DNA of 64,000 nt from Sphingomonas rubra (GTDB taxonomy: Bacteria > Pseudomonadota > Alphaproteobacteria > Sphingomonadales > Sphingomonadaceae), in NCBI RefSeq assembly GCF_900115745.1, contig NZ_FOXP01000005.1, positions 1 to 64,000 on the forward strand, written 5' to 3'. Numbering within the stretch: position 1 is the first letter of the stretch; each line of letters begins with the position of its first letter. The notes beneath the pieces are model-generated. The model was not told where the DNA came from. It did no database searches and saw only the letters and a list, made by a program, of their open reading frames with translations. Positions 45,255-53,141 of the stretch are shown here, one piece after another. The translations under genes and the position numbers were made by a program.

Positions 45255-45809
45255 TTAGCCCTTCATCGCGTGCGCGAGAGAATTGAGACGGGTGCGGATC
45301 GACGAATCGATCATCTGGGAACCGATACGGACGACGAGGCCGCCGAGGAGCTGCGGATCGACCTGGAGGTCGACCGACACGTCGCGGCCGACGCGCTGGC
45401 GCAGCTGCTGCTTCAGCTCGGTGACCTGATCGGCGGAGAGGGGATGCGCGCTCGTCACCTCGGCGGTCGTCTCGCCGCGGTGGCGGGCGGCGAGCTGGCG
45501 ATAGGCGCGGGTGATCTGCGGCAGCGCCGACAGGCGGCTGTTCTCGGCGAGGACGCCCAGGAAGCTGCGGGTGGTGGGATCGAGGCCGAGCTGGTCGGCG
45601 ACGGCGACGACCGCCTTTACCGCGGCGCCCCGCGCGATCAGCGGGCTGGTGGTCAGCTCGCGCAGATCGTCCGACTGCGCCAGCGCGTCGCGGACGGTGG
45701 CGAGATCACGCTCCACCGCCTCGATCTTGCGCGCGTCCTCCGCCAGCTCGAACAGGGCGAGCGCGTAGCGCCCACCCAGGCTTGCCTCAATACCGCCGGA
45801 AGTCTGCAC
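45255..45809 (-). CDS. atpH: ATP synthase F1 subunit delta
   Basis: Delta links F1 to the peripheral stalk. GTG 45809 (VQTSGGIEASLGGRYALALF) is used; an upstream extension has no delta-like content. ENSRLSALPQITRAYRQLAA and VTSAHPLSADQVTELKQQLR are typical, and the tail GLVVRIGSQMIDSSIRTRLN matches the family closing motif. First gene of the F1 cluster; the F0 genes are not in the window, as in many alphaproteobacteria. Confidence 0.96.
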   Translation of the reverse strand: MQTSGGIEASLGGRYALALFELAEDARKIEAVERDLATVRDALAQSDDLRELTTSPLIARGAAVKAVVAVADQLGLDPTTRSFLGVLAENSRLSALPQITRAYRQLAARHRGETTAEVTSAHPLSADQVTELKQQLRQRVGRDVSVDLQVDPQLLGGLVVRIGSQMIDSSIRTRLNSLAHAMKG

Positions 45810-45988
45810 AGACCTTCGTTTCCTCACACGCCAGAACGGGTTGGCCCAAGCGAGACGGGGCGCGAAAACGCGCTGTCGAAGGGCTGGCGGGCGGCTAGCA
45901 TGAGGGGCGCGGGGATGCAAGCCGAGGCTGGCGGTTTGACCGCAAGCGCCGGGATGCCGAGGCTGCGACGGGCGGCTACAAGGGCGCC

Positions 45989-47032
45989 ATGGACACGATC
46001 GATCCCGATGCCGCCTGGGCCGCCTTCGCCGCGCGCGATCGATCCGCGGACGGGCGGTTCGTGGTGGGGGTGCGAACGACCGGCATCTACTGCCGGCCGA
46101 GCTGCCCCGCGCGGCGACCGCGGCGCGAGAACGTCGCTTTCTACCGGAACGATGCCGAAGCGACGGCCGCGGGCCTGCGCGCGTGTCGCCGCTGCCTGCC
46201 CGACGACGTGCGCCGCGACGAGGCGGCGGTCGCGGCGGCGCTCACCATCATCGGCGGGGAGGACGCGCCGCCGCTCGCCGTGCTGGCGGCGAGGGTCGGC
46301 TATGCGCCGCATCATTTCCAGCGGCTGTTCACCCGCGCGACGGGCGTCAGCCCCGCCGCCTATGCCCGCGCCCGCCGGGCCGAGCGCGCCGCTGACGCCC
46401 TGACCCAGGAGAAGCACGTGACCGACGCGATCTACGAGGCGGGCTATGCCGCTCCCAGCCGCTTCTACGACGGGGCGGCGCCGCGATTGGGCATGAGCCC
46501 CAGCGCCTGGGCGCGCGGCGGCACGGGCGAGACGATCCGCTGGACGCTGGCCCCGACCAGCCTGGGGCCGCTGCTGGTCGCGGCGACGCGCAAGGGGCTG
46601 TGCCGCGTCGCGTTCGGCGAGGACGAGGCGGCGCTGCGCGGACGCTTCCCGCACGCGACGATCGTGGCGGGCGGCGACGACCTCGCCGCGCTGGCGGTGC
46701 GGATCGTGGCGGAAGTGGAACGGCCGACGAATGCGGCGCTGCCGCTCGACGTGCGCGGCACCGCGTTCCAGGAAAAGGTGTGGCAGGTGCTGCGCGCGAT
46801 CCCCGCCGGCGAGACCCGCAGCTATGCCGAGATCGCCGCGGCGATCGGCAGCCCCGGCGCGACGCGCGCGGTGGGCAGCGCCTGCGGCGCCAACGCGGTC
46901 GCGGTCGCCATCCCCTGCCACCGGGCTCTGCGCAGCGACGGCACGCTCGGCGGCTACGCCTGGGGCCTGGATCGCAAGCGGGCGCTGCTCGATCGCGAGA
47001 GCAGGCGCGAGAACGGGCGCGAGCGTGGTTAG
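45989..47032 (+). CDS. ada: Ada: bifunctional O6-methylguanine methyltransferase and transcription regulator
   Basis: The 347-residue protein has the N-terminal zinc/phosphotriester domain with TTGIYCRPSCPARRPRRENV and RACRRC, a central AraC-type helix-turn-helix (HHFQRLFTRATGVSPAAYAR) and the C-terminal methyltransferase with VAVAIPCHRALRSDGTLGGY, whose PCHR cysteine accepts the methyl group. When the N-terminal cysteine is methylated Ada turns on its own gene and others. It is divergent from atpH. Confidence 0.96.
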   Translation: MDTIDPDAAWAAFAARDRSADGRFVVGVRTTGIYCRPSCPARRPRRENVAFYRNDAEATAAGLRACRRCLPDDVRRDEAAVAAALTIIGGEDAPPLAVLAARVGYAPHHFQRLFTRATGVSPAAYARARRAERAADALTQEKHVTDAIYEAGYAAPSRFYDGAAPRLGMSPSAWARGGTGETIRWTLAPTSLGPLLVAATRKGLCRVAFGEDEAALRGRFPHATIVAGGDDLAALAVRIVAEVERPTNAALPLDVRGTAFQEKVWQVLRAIPAGETRSYAEIAAAIGSPGATRAVGSACGANAVAVAIPCHRALRSDGTLGGYAWGLDRKRALLDRESRRENGRERG

Positions 47033-47089
47033 GAAGATGGTAAACCTTCGCCGCGTATCAGCCGCGCTGAACATCGAAGGTTGTCGGGC

Positions 47090-48631
47090 ATGAGCGCGTT
47101 CGGGCGTCGGAATGGAATGGGGAGCGGGCAGCCGGTGCGGCCGGCGTTCGGCGTCGCCCGGCCGATGCAGGGCGGCGGCCCGGCGCCGCGCGGCGACGAG
47201 CCCCTGGACGGCGGGCTGCAATTCCCGCCGCTCGATGCGCTGCCGATGCCTGGCGAGAGCGAGGGCGTGCTGCCCGGCACGTCGCCCGGCATGGCGATGG
47301 ACGCCATGCAGCGGCTGACCGACCGGCAGAACGCCAGCGGCGACGCGGGCGCGGCCAAGGTCGAAGGGTTCGAGGCCTCCGTCCACAAGATCAAGGAACA
47401 GGTCCTTCCCCGCCTGCTGGAGCGCGTCGACCCGGAAGCCGCGGCGACGCTGGGCAAGGACGAGCTGGCCGAGGAGTTCCGGCCGATCATCGGCGAGGTG
47501 CTGGCCGAGCTGAAGCTGACGCTCAACCGGCGCGAGCAGTTCGCGCTGGAGAAGGTGCTGGTCGACGAACTGCTGGGCCTGGGGCCGCTGGAGGAGCTGC
47601 TCGCCGATCCCAACGTCAGCGACATCATGGTGAACGGGCCCGAGCAGACCTATGTCGAGCGCAAGGGCAAGCTGGAGATCGCGCCGATCCAGTTCCGCGA
47701 CGAGGAGCATCTGTTCCAGATCGCGCAACGCATCGTCAATTCGGTCGGCCGCCGCGTCGACCAGACCACGCCGCTGGCCGACGCGCGGTTGAAGGACGGT
47801 AGCCGCGTCAACGTGATCGTGCCACCGCTGTCGCTTCGCGGCACCGCCATCTCGATCCGTAAGTTCTCCGCCAAGCCGATCACGCTGGACATGATGGCGG
47901 GGTTCGGCAGCATGAGCCCGAAGATGGCGACCGCGCTGAAGATCGCGGGCGCGAGCCGGTTCAACGTCGTCATCTCCGGCGGCACCGGTTCGGGCAAGAC
48001 GACGATGCTGAACGCGCTGTCGAAGATGATCGACCCGGGCGAGCGCGTGCTGACGATCGAGGACGCGGCCGAGCTCCGGCTCCAGCAGCCGCACTGGCTG
48101 CCGCTGGAGACGCGGCCGGCGAACCTGGAGGGCCAGGGCGAGATCAGCATCCGCGACCTCGTCAAGAACGCGCTGCGTATGCGGCCGGACCGGATCATCC
48201 TGGGCGAAATCCGCGGGTCCGAGTGTTTCGACATGCTCGCGGCCATGAACACCGGCCACGACGGATCGATGTGCACGCTCCACGCCAACTCCCCGCGCGA
48301 GGCACTCGCCCGCATGGAGAACATGGTGATGATGTCCGACATCAAGGTGCCCAAGGAAGCGATCAGCCGTCAGATCGCCGATTCGGTCGAGCTCATCATC
48401 CAGGTGAAGCGCCTGCGCGACGGATCGCGCCGGGTGACCAACGTCACCGAGGTGATCGGCATGGAAGGCCCGGTGATCGTCACGCAGGAGCTGTTCAAGT
48501 TCGAGTATCTGGACGAGTCGGCCGACGGCAAGATCATCGGCGAGTACCGATCGATGGGCCTGCGGCCGTATACGCTGGAGAAGGCCAAGCAGTTCGGGTT
48601 CGACCAGGCCTATCTGGAGGCGTGCCTCTAG
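47090..48631 (+). CDS. cpaF: CpaF-type secretion ATPase (Tad/type II-IV family)
   Basis: CpaF powers assembly of Tad (Flp) pili. ATG 47090 follows GAAGG at nine bases; a TTG at 47081 is less likely. The disordered first 90 residues are followed by ELAEEFRPIIGEVLAELKLT, VSDIMVNGPEQTYVERKGKL, Walker A NVVISGGTGSGKTTMLNALS, Walker B RPDRIILGEIRGSECFDMLA and the His box GHDGSMCTLHANSPREALAR. No other cpa/tad genes lie beside it, so the pilus locus is elsewhere or this copy is separate. Confidence 0.94.
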   Translation: MSAFGRRNGMGSGQPVRPAFGVARPMQGGGPAPRGDEPLDGGLQFPPLDALPMPGESEGVLPGTSPGMAMDAMQRLTDRQNASGDAGAAKVEGFEASVHKIKEQVLPRLLERVDPEAAATLGKDELAEEFRPIIGEVLAELKLTLNRREQFALEKVLVDELLGLGPLEELLADPNVSDIMVNGPEQTYVERKGKLEIAPIQFRDEEHLFQIAQRIVNSVGRRVDQTTPLADARLKDGSRVNVIVPPLSLRGTAISIRKFSAKPITLDMMAGFGSMSPKMATALKIAGASRFNVVISGGTGSGKTTMLNALSKMIDPGERVLTIEDAAELRLQQPHWLPLETRPANLEGQGEISIRDLVKNALRMRPDRIILGEIRGSECFDMLAAMNTGHDGSMCTLHANSPREALARMENMVMMSDIKVPKEAISRQIADSVELIIQVKRLRDGSRRVTNVTEVIGMEGPVIVTQELFKFEYLDESADGKIIGEYRSMGLRPYTLEKAKQFGFDQAYLEACL

Positions 48632-48653
48632 GGTGGATCATCGTATCCTACGC

Positions 48654-48681
48654 CACCACCCCGGCGAAGGCCGGGGTGGTG
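48654..48681 (+). terminator. Hairpin terminator after cpaF
   Basis: CACCACCCCGGC and GCCGGGGTGGTG pair over 12 bases around a four-base loop, 22 bases after the cpaF stop. There is no T-run, but its position between convergent genes fits a terminator. Confidence 0.6.
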
Positions 48682-48690
48682 TGAGCGGGA

Positions 48691-49101
48691 CTACCGCTCC
48701 ACACCCTTGACCTTGCCCCAGCTGCGCGCCACCGTGTAGCCGAGATAGCCGGTACCGAAGAGCGCGTAGAGCGGTTCGGGCAAGCCGCCGAGATAGGCGA
48801 CCATGCCGCGCGCGATCGCCTCGGCCGCGGCGGGGCGGACGGCGGCGATCAGGCCCATCGGGATCGACCACAGCAACAGCGCGTACATGACGTAGAGGAA
48901 ACTGGGCCGCGCCCGCGCGGTCCAGGGATCGGCGGACTGCGCCTCCGCGATCATCGCGGAGAGCTGCGCGCGCAGGCGCTCGAGTTCCTGCCCGTTCTCC
49001 AGCGCGAGTAGCTGGAGCTTGGCGGCGTCGCGCGCGGCGGGATCGGGGATCAGCTTGTCGAGCAGCCCGGCGAGCGGCGCGACGAGGGCGGTCAGGGACA
49101 T
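48691..49101 (-). CDS. Holin, three-helix GTA/phage type
   Basis: ATG 49101 has AAAGGA six bases upstream. The 136-residue protein has an amphipathic start (MSLTALVAPLAGLLDKLIPD), a coiled segment (LQLLALENGQELERLRAQLS) and two or three membrane helices (FLYVMYALLLWSIPMGLIAA, EPLYALFGTGYLGYTVARS). It matches the holin family found in gene transfer agents and phages. It lies next to an endolysin gene on the same strand, so the pair forms a lysis cassette. Confidence 0.78.
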   Translation of the reverse strand: MSLTALVAPLAGLLDKLIPDPAARDAAKLQLLALENGQELERLRAQLSAMIAEAQSADPWTARARPSFLYVMYALLLWSIPMGLIAAVRPAAAEAIARGMVAYLGGLPEPLYALFGTGYLGYTVARSWGKVKGVER

Positions 49102-49154
49102 GGTGGTTCCTTTCAAAGGTATCGAAGGTCAGGCAGTGTTCGGCGCCCGTGCGG

Positions 49155-49694
49155 TCAACCGATCCGGTTCGCGAGCCAGCCGTAGAGGAACGCCTCGTTG
49201 GCCGGGCGGCGCTCGGCCAGGGTGACGTAGCGCTCGCCCTGCAGCGCCTCGATCGCCTTGAGCAGCACCTCCTCGCCGCCCGCGCCGCGACGCGCGAGGA
49301 AGCCGTCGAGTGCGGCCAGCGTCGCCGGGCCGAGGCGGCCGTCGGCGGCGATGTCGGGATAGTCGGCGGCGCCCCGGTTGAGCGCGTTCAGCGCGCGCTG
49401 GAGAAAGGCGATCGCGACCGGCGGCCCCATGTTGACGGCGGTGTCGAACAGCTCCGCCGCCAGGCGCGGTGCGCGCGGCCAGAGCGTGTCGATGCGCGGT
49501 CGGTGCCAGTAGCGGCGGCGGTAGATCGTCGCGGCCCGGTCGCGCGGGAAGCCGCGCATGTCGCCGTTCCAGCCGTCGGCCCTCGCGGTCGCCTCCGTGA
49601 TGCCCCAGCGGGTCGGGCCGCCGCGGTCGGCGGGATGGTCGGTGTAACCGCCCTCACGGTCGATCACGGCGTCGATCAGGTCGTCGATGGTCAT
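49155..49694 (-). CDS. Glycoside hydrolase family 108 endolysin
   Basis: The 179-residue protein begins MTIDDLIDAVIDREGGYTDH and PADRGGPTRWGITEATARAD, the E-G-G-Y catalytic signature of GH108 lysozymes (secretion-activator type). ELFDTAVNMGPPVAIAFLQR and a peptidoglycan-binding-like C-terminus (AADGRLGPATLAALDGFLAR) complete it. It cuts the glycan strand. No signal peptide is visible, so release depends on the adjacent holin. No other phage genes are beside it. Confidence 0.9.
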   Translation of the reverse strand: MTIDDLIDAVIDREGGYTDHPADRGGPTRWGITEATARADGWNGDMRGFPRDRAATIYRRRYWHRPRIDTLWPRAPRLAAELFDTAVNMGPPVAIAFLQRALNALNRGAADYPDIAADGRLGPATLAALDGFLARRGAGGEEVLLKAIEALQGERYVTLAERRPANEAFLYGWLANRIG

Positions 49695-49768
49695 GGAAAG
49701 CCCCCGGTTGATGGAGGGTCAGGCATTTATCCTATATGGTTTGTTGTAGGACAGCGTTGAATCGCATC

Positions 49769-49853
49769 CGTCATGCCGGGCTTGTCCCGGCATCCAGGAT
49801 CGCGAACGTCGTCGCTGCTGGGCCCTGGACTCCGGGACGAGCCCGGAGTGACG
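49769..49853. repeat. Palindromic interspersed repeat, copy 8
   Basis: cgtcatgccgggcttgtccc and gggacgagcccggagtgacg flank a variable centre, before the nucleotidyltransferase gene. Confidence 0.85.
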
Positions 49854-49945
49854 GCGTGGGCGCGAGGACGTCGCCCCATGTCATGCTCGCCGCATTGCCG
49901 CCGCGGTTGCGTGGCAGGGCGCGCGGCTCCATTCGGACTACCGCC

Positions 49946-50665
49946 ATGATCGCCATCCTTCTCGCCGCCGGGCAGGGCTCTCGCCTGTTGCCGCTGACGC
50001 TCTCCGCGCCGAAATGCCTGGTGCCGGTGGGCGGGCGGGCGATCATCGACCATCAGCTCGACGCGTGCGCGGCGGCGGGGATCGAGCGCGCGGTGGTGGT
50101 GGGCGGATACCGGATCGAGCAGGTGGCCGAGCATCTGAGCGCCCGGAAAGGCGGCCCCGCGACCGAGCTGGTCTTCAATCCCTTCTGGGCGGCGGCGAGC
50201 AGCATCGGCAGCGTGTGGGCGGCGCGCGACGCCTTGCGCGGGCCGTTCGCGCTGATGAACGGCGACACGTTGTTCGACCCCGCGCTGGTCGCGCACGCCG
50301 TGGCCGACGCGCAGCGCGGCGTGCGGCTGGTGGTGGACCGACTGGAGGCGGCGGAGGAGGACGACATGCTGGTCGAGGTGGCCGACGGCCGCGTGCGCGC
50401 GGTGAGCAAGACGCTGTCGCCCGAGCGGGCGACGCATCGGTCGCTGGGGCTGGTGATGTCGGCGGGCGGCGGCGCCTATGCCGATGCCCTGCGCGCGGTG
50501 ATCGGGGCCGACGAGGGCATCCACGCCTTTCACCACGCGGTGATCGACCGGCTGGCCGGGGTCGACGCGTGCGGCGCGATCCCGGTGCCGGCCGGCGCGC
50601 ACTGGCAGGAGATCGACCGGCCGGCGGACATCGCCCGGTGGCGCGAGGAGCATCAGCCGTCTTGA
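49946..50665 (+). CDS. Nucleotidyltransferase, alcohol- or sugar-phosphate type
   Basis: The 239-residue protein begins MIAILLAAGQGSRLLPLTLS and APKCLVPVGGRAIIDHQLDA, the G-x-G-x-R and P-K nucleotide-binding signatures. PFALMNGDTLFDPALVAHAV holds the metal aspartate. The family makes CDP- or NDP-activated alcohols and sugars, such as CDP-choline or CDP-inositol-type compounds. Its stop overlaps the next start (TGATG), and a CDP-alcohol transferase lies two genes on, so it probably supplies an activated head group. Confidence 0.85.
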   Translation: MIAILLAAGQGSRLLPLTLSAPKCLVPVGGRAIIDHQLDACAAAGIERAVVVGGYRIEQVAEHLSARKGGPATELVFNPFWAAASSIGSVWAARDALRGPFALMNGDTLFDPALVAHAVADAQRGVRLVVDRLEAAEEDDMLVEVADGRVRAVSKTLSPERATHRSLGLVMSAGGGAYADALRAVIGADEGIHAFHHAVIDRLAGVDACGAIPVPAGAHWQEIDRPADIARWREEHQPS

Positions 50666-51855
50666 TGGGGGACCGATCGAAGAGGGAGCGGCCGATCGCG
50701 GTGCTGTTCCTGGGCGAGACGCTGCTGATCCCGCACCTATGGCCGATCGCCGCGGCACTGGCGGCGGCGGGCGCGCGCGTCGACCTGTGGGTGGCGACCG
50801 GCGTGCACGAGGCGTTGCTGACGCGGTGGAGCGCGGGGATGGTGGGCGTGCGGATACGGCGCGCGCCGGGCTTCAGGCCGCTTGCCGATGGTTCAGGCGA
50901 CGGGACGAACAATGGGGCGGAGGGGCGCAACCCGCCGCTGCCGGCCAAGATCCCGACGCTGCTGCGCCTGCTTCCCCGCCTGCTGGGCGCGCGCGCGGTG
51001 CTGTGCGCGGAACAGACCAGCCTGTGGCTGCCGCGGCTGTTCCCGTGGTTGCCGGTGCCGTTCGTCAAGACGTCGCACGGAGTGGGATCGATGAGCGCGC
51101 GCGACGATCCGCGGCGGCGGGCGGCGGCACTGATGCTGGTGCCGAGCGAGCGCGAGCGGGCGACCTATCTCCAGCGCGGGTTCTCGCCTGCGCGCGTGCT
51201 CGCCACCGGCTATGCCAAGGCGGGGTTCGCCGAGCGGACCTATCGCGCGCTGCCCTTCGCCGATGGCAAGCCGGTGGTGCTCTACGCCCCGCACTGGCAG
51301 CGGCACCGCTCGTCCTGGTGGGACTGGGGCGACGCGCTGGTGCGGGCGATCGCCGCCGACGGGCGCTGGAACCTGGTGTTCGCACCGCACCAGCGGCTGG
51401 CGGAGACCGCGCCGGCCGTGCGCGAAACGATGGCGGCGGTGGCGGGGCTGCCCAACGTGCACTGCGATCTGGACGGATTTGCGATGGTGGACGGCAGCTA
51501 CACCGCGGCGGCCGACATCTATCTGGGCGACACGTCAAGCCAGGTGGTGGAGTTCCTGGGGCGACCGCGGCCATGCGTGTTCCTGAACCCGCGGGGCGTC
51601 GCGTGGCAGGACGATCCCGCCTATGCGCAATGGGCGTGCGGCGAGGTGGTGACGGCGATCGACGCGGTGCTGCCGGCGCTGGCCCGCGCGCCGGCGCTGC
51701 ATCCGGATTTCGCCGAGACGCAGCGCACGTTCGCGACCGATTCACTCGGCGATGCGAGCGGCGACGGCGGCGCGCGGGCGGCGGCGGCGATCCTCGATTT
51801 CCTATCCCCTCTCCCATCGGGAGAGGGGCAAGCCGCCGCAGGCGGCGCGGGGTGA
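50665..51855 (+). CDS. CDP-glycerol glycerophosphotransferase-like protein
   Basis: The 396-residue protein starts MGDRSKRERPIAVLFLGETL, contiguous with the previous stop. FVKTSHGVGSMSARDDPRRR, VLYAPHWQRHRSSWWDWGDA and AAADIYLGDTSSQVVEFLGR (the E-x-x-D-Y-S-S-like acceptor segment) match teichoic-acid-type glycerophosphotransferases. In Gram-negative bacteria relatives act in capsule or lipid decoration. The last residues (LSPLPSGEGQAAAGGAG) are encoded by an interspersed repeat, so the natural C-terminus may have been replaced. Confidence 0.8.
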   Translation: MGDRSKRERPIAVLFLGETLLIPHLWPIAAALAAAGARVDLWVATGVHEALLTRWSAGMVGVRIRRAPGFRPLADGSGDGTNNGAEGRNPPLPAKIPTLLRLLPRLLGARAVLCAEQTSLWLPRLFPWLPVPFVKTSHGVGSMSARDDPRRRAAALMLVPSERERATYLQRGFSPARVLATGYAKAGFAERTYRALPFADGKPVVLYAPHWQRHRSSWWDWGDALVRAIAADGRWNLVFAPHQRLAETAPAVRETMAAVAGLPNVHCDLDGFAMVDGSYTAAADIYLGDTSSQVVEFLGRPRPCVFLNPRGVAWQDDPAYAQWACGEVVTAIDAVLPALARAPALHPDFAETQRTFATDSLGDASGDGGARAAAAILDFLSPLPSGEGQAAAGGAG

Positions 51856-51935
51856 GGATCGACAGAACGCCCTGTCCTCACCCTTCCGCATCCTGCGGAT
51901 GCTCCCTCCCTCTCCCAAAGGGAGAGGGAATTGCG
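51806..51935. repeat. Interspersed repeat, cctctcccc type
   Basis: cccctctcccatcgggagag and ccctctcccaaagggagagg give two hairpins around a centre including ccgccgcaggcggcgcgggg. Its left part lies within the 3' end of the previous reading frame. Confidence 0.75.
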
Positions 51936-51947
51936 TAAGCGCCACCC

Positions 51948-53039
51948 ATGACCTCCCCCTCCCTTATCCCCGTCGGCGACAATCCCACGCGCCTGTGGGG
52001 CATGACCAATGCCGAGCGGGTGCGGCGGATCGGCGTCGCGCAGGGCTACGCGGCCGATGGCGGGAGCGTGGTGCTCGCCAACATGGGCTACGCGTTCGAT
52101 CCGGTGTGGACGGCGCACCTGAAGAGCCGGCCCGGCACCGCGGTGACGCGCGGCGGCGTGCCGGTGCTGATCCACCTAGCCGCGGGCGAGCGCGCCGCGG
52201 GCGAGGCGGCGATGCGCGCGGGCACGGTGCCGGCCGGCTGCGCGGTGATCGAGGCGGAGGACGAGGCCGGCATCCTCAACGAGGCGCTGAGGAAGCGCGA
52301 GCGGCCCTTCGCCGAGCCACTCACCCCCGCCACCGTGCCGGCGATCGAGCGGCTGAGCTACAAGGGCGCGTACAAGGGGGTGACCGACCTCCTGACCAAA
52401 TATCTGTGGCCGGAATGGGCGTTCCACCTGACAAGGGCGGCCGCCGCGATCGGCCTGCCGCCCAACGGGGTGACGGCGATCGGCACGGTGCTGTGCATCG
52501 TCGCCACCGTGGCGTTCTGGCATGGCTGGTTCTGGACGGGGCTGGCGACGGGCCTCGTCTTCATGGTGCTCGACACGGTCGACGGGAAGCTGGCGCGGTG
52601 CACGATCACCTCGTCCAAGCTCGGCAACGCGTGGGACCACGGCATCGACCTGGTCCACCCGCCGATCTGGTGGTGGGCCTGGGCGACCGGCTGCGCCGCG
52701 TACGGGCGCGCGCTGTCCGACGAGGCGTTTTGGTGGGTGATCGGCACAATGCTGTTCGGCTACGTCGCGCAGCGGCTGATCGAGGGGGCGTTCATCGTCC
52801 GCTTCGGCATGCACATCCATGTGTGGGAGAAGTTCGACAGCGACTTCCGGCTGGTGACTGCCAGGCGCAACCCGAACATGGTGATCCTGTTCGCCGGGTT
52901 GCTGGTCGGGCGGCCCGATTGGGGGATCGTCGCGGTGGCGGCGTGGACGGCGGCGTCGCTGGTGGTGCACCTGTGGCGGCTGTTCCAGGCGACCGCGGCC
53001 AAGCGGCGCGGCGCGGCGGTAGTGAGCTGGCTGGCGTGA
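51948..53039 (+). CDS. CDP-alcohol phosphatidyltransferase with N-terminal extension
   Basis: The 363-residue protein has about 150 leading residues without a clear domain (AVIEAEDEAGILNEALRKRE) and then LVFMVLDTVDGKLARCTITS and SKLGNAWDHGID, the D-x2-D-G-x2-A-R-x8-G-x3-D-x3-D motif of CDP-alcohol transferases, followed by several membrane helices. It transfers a phospho-alcohol from or to a CDP-linked substrate in a membrane lipid. The neighbour genes could supply the head-group nucleotide. Confidence 0.88.
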   Translation: MTSPSLIPVGDNPTRLWGMTNAERVRRIGVAQGYAADGGSVVLANMGYAFDPVWTAHLKSRPGTAVTRGGVPVLIHLAAGERAAGEAAMRAGTVPAGCAVIEAEDEAGILNEALRKRERPFAEPLTPATVPAIERLSYKGAYKGVTDLLTKYLWPEWAFHLTRAAAAIGLPPNGVTAIGTVLCIVATVAFWHGWFWTGLATGLVFMVLDTVDGKLARCTITSSKLGNAWDHGIDLVHPPIWWWAWATGCAAYGRALSDEAFWWVIGTMLFGYVAQRLIEGAFIVRFGMHIHVWEKFDSDFRLVTARRNPNMVILFAGLLVGRPDWGIVAVAAWTAASLVVHLWRLFQATAAKRRGAAVVSWLA

Positions 53040-53046
53040 ATGTTTC

Positions 53047-53130
53047 CGTCATGCCGGGCTCGTCCCGGCATCCAGGATCACGGACGCTGCGCTGCCTGGC
53101 CCTGGACGCCGGGACGAGCCCGGCGTGACG
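53047..53130. repeat. Palindromic interspersed repeat, copy 9
   Basis: cgtcatgccgggctcgtccc and gggacgagcccggcgtgacg, between convergent genes. Confidence 0.85.
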
Positions 53131-53141
53131 CAGGATGTGGT

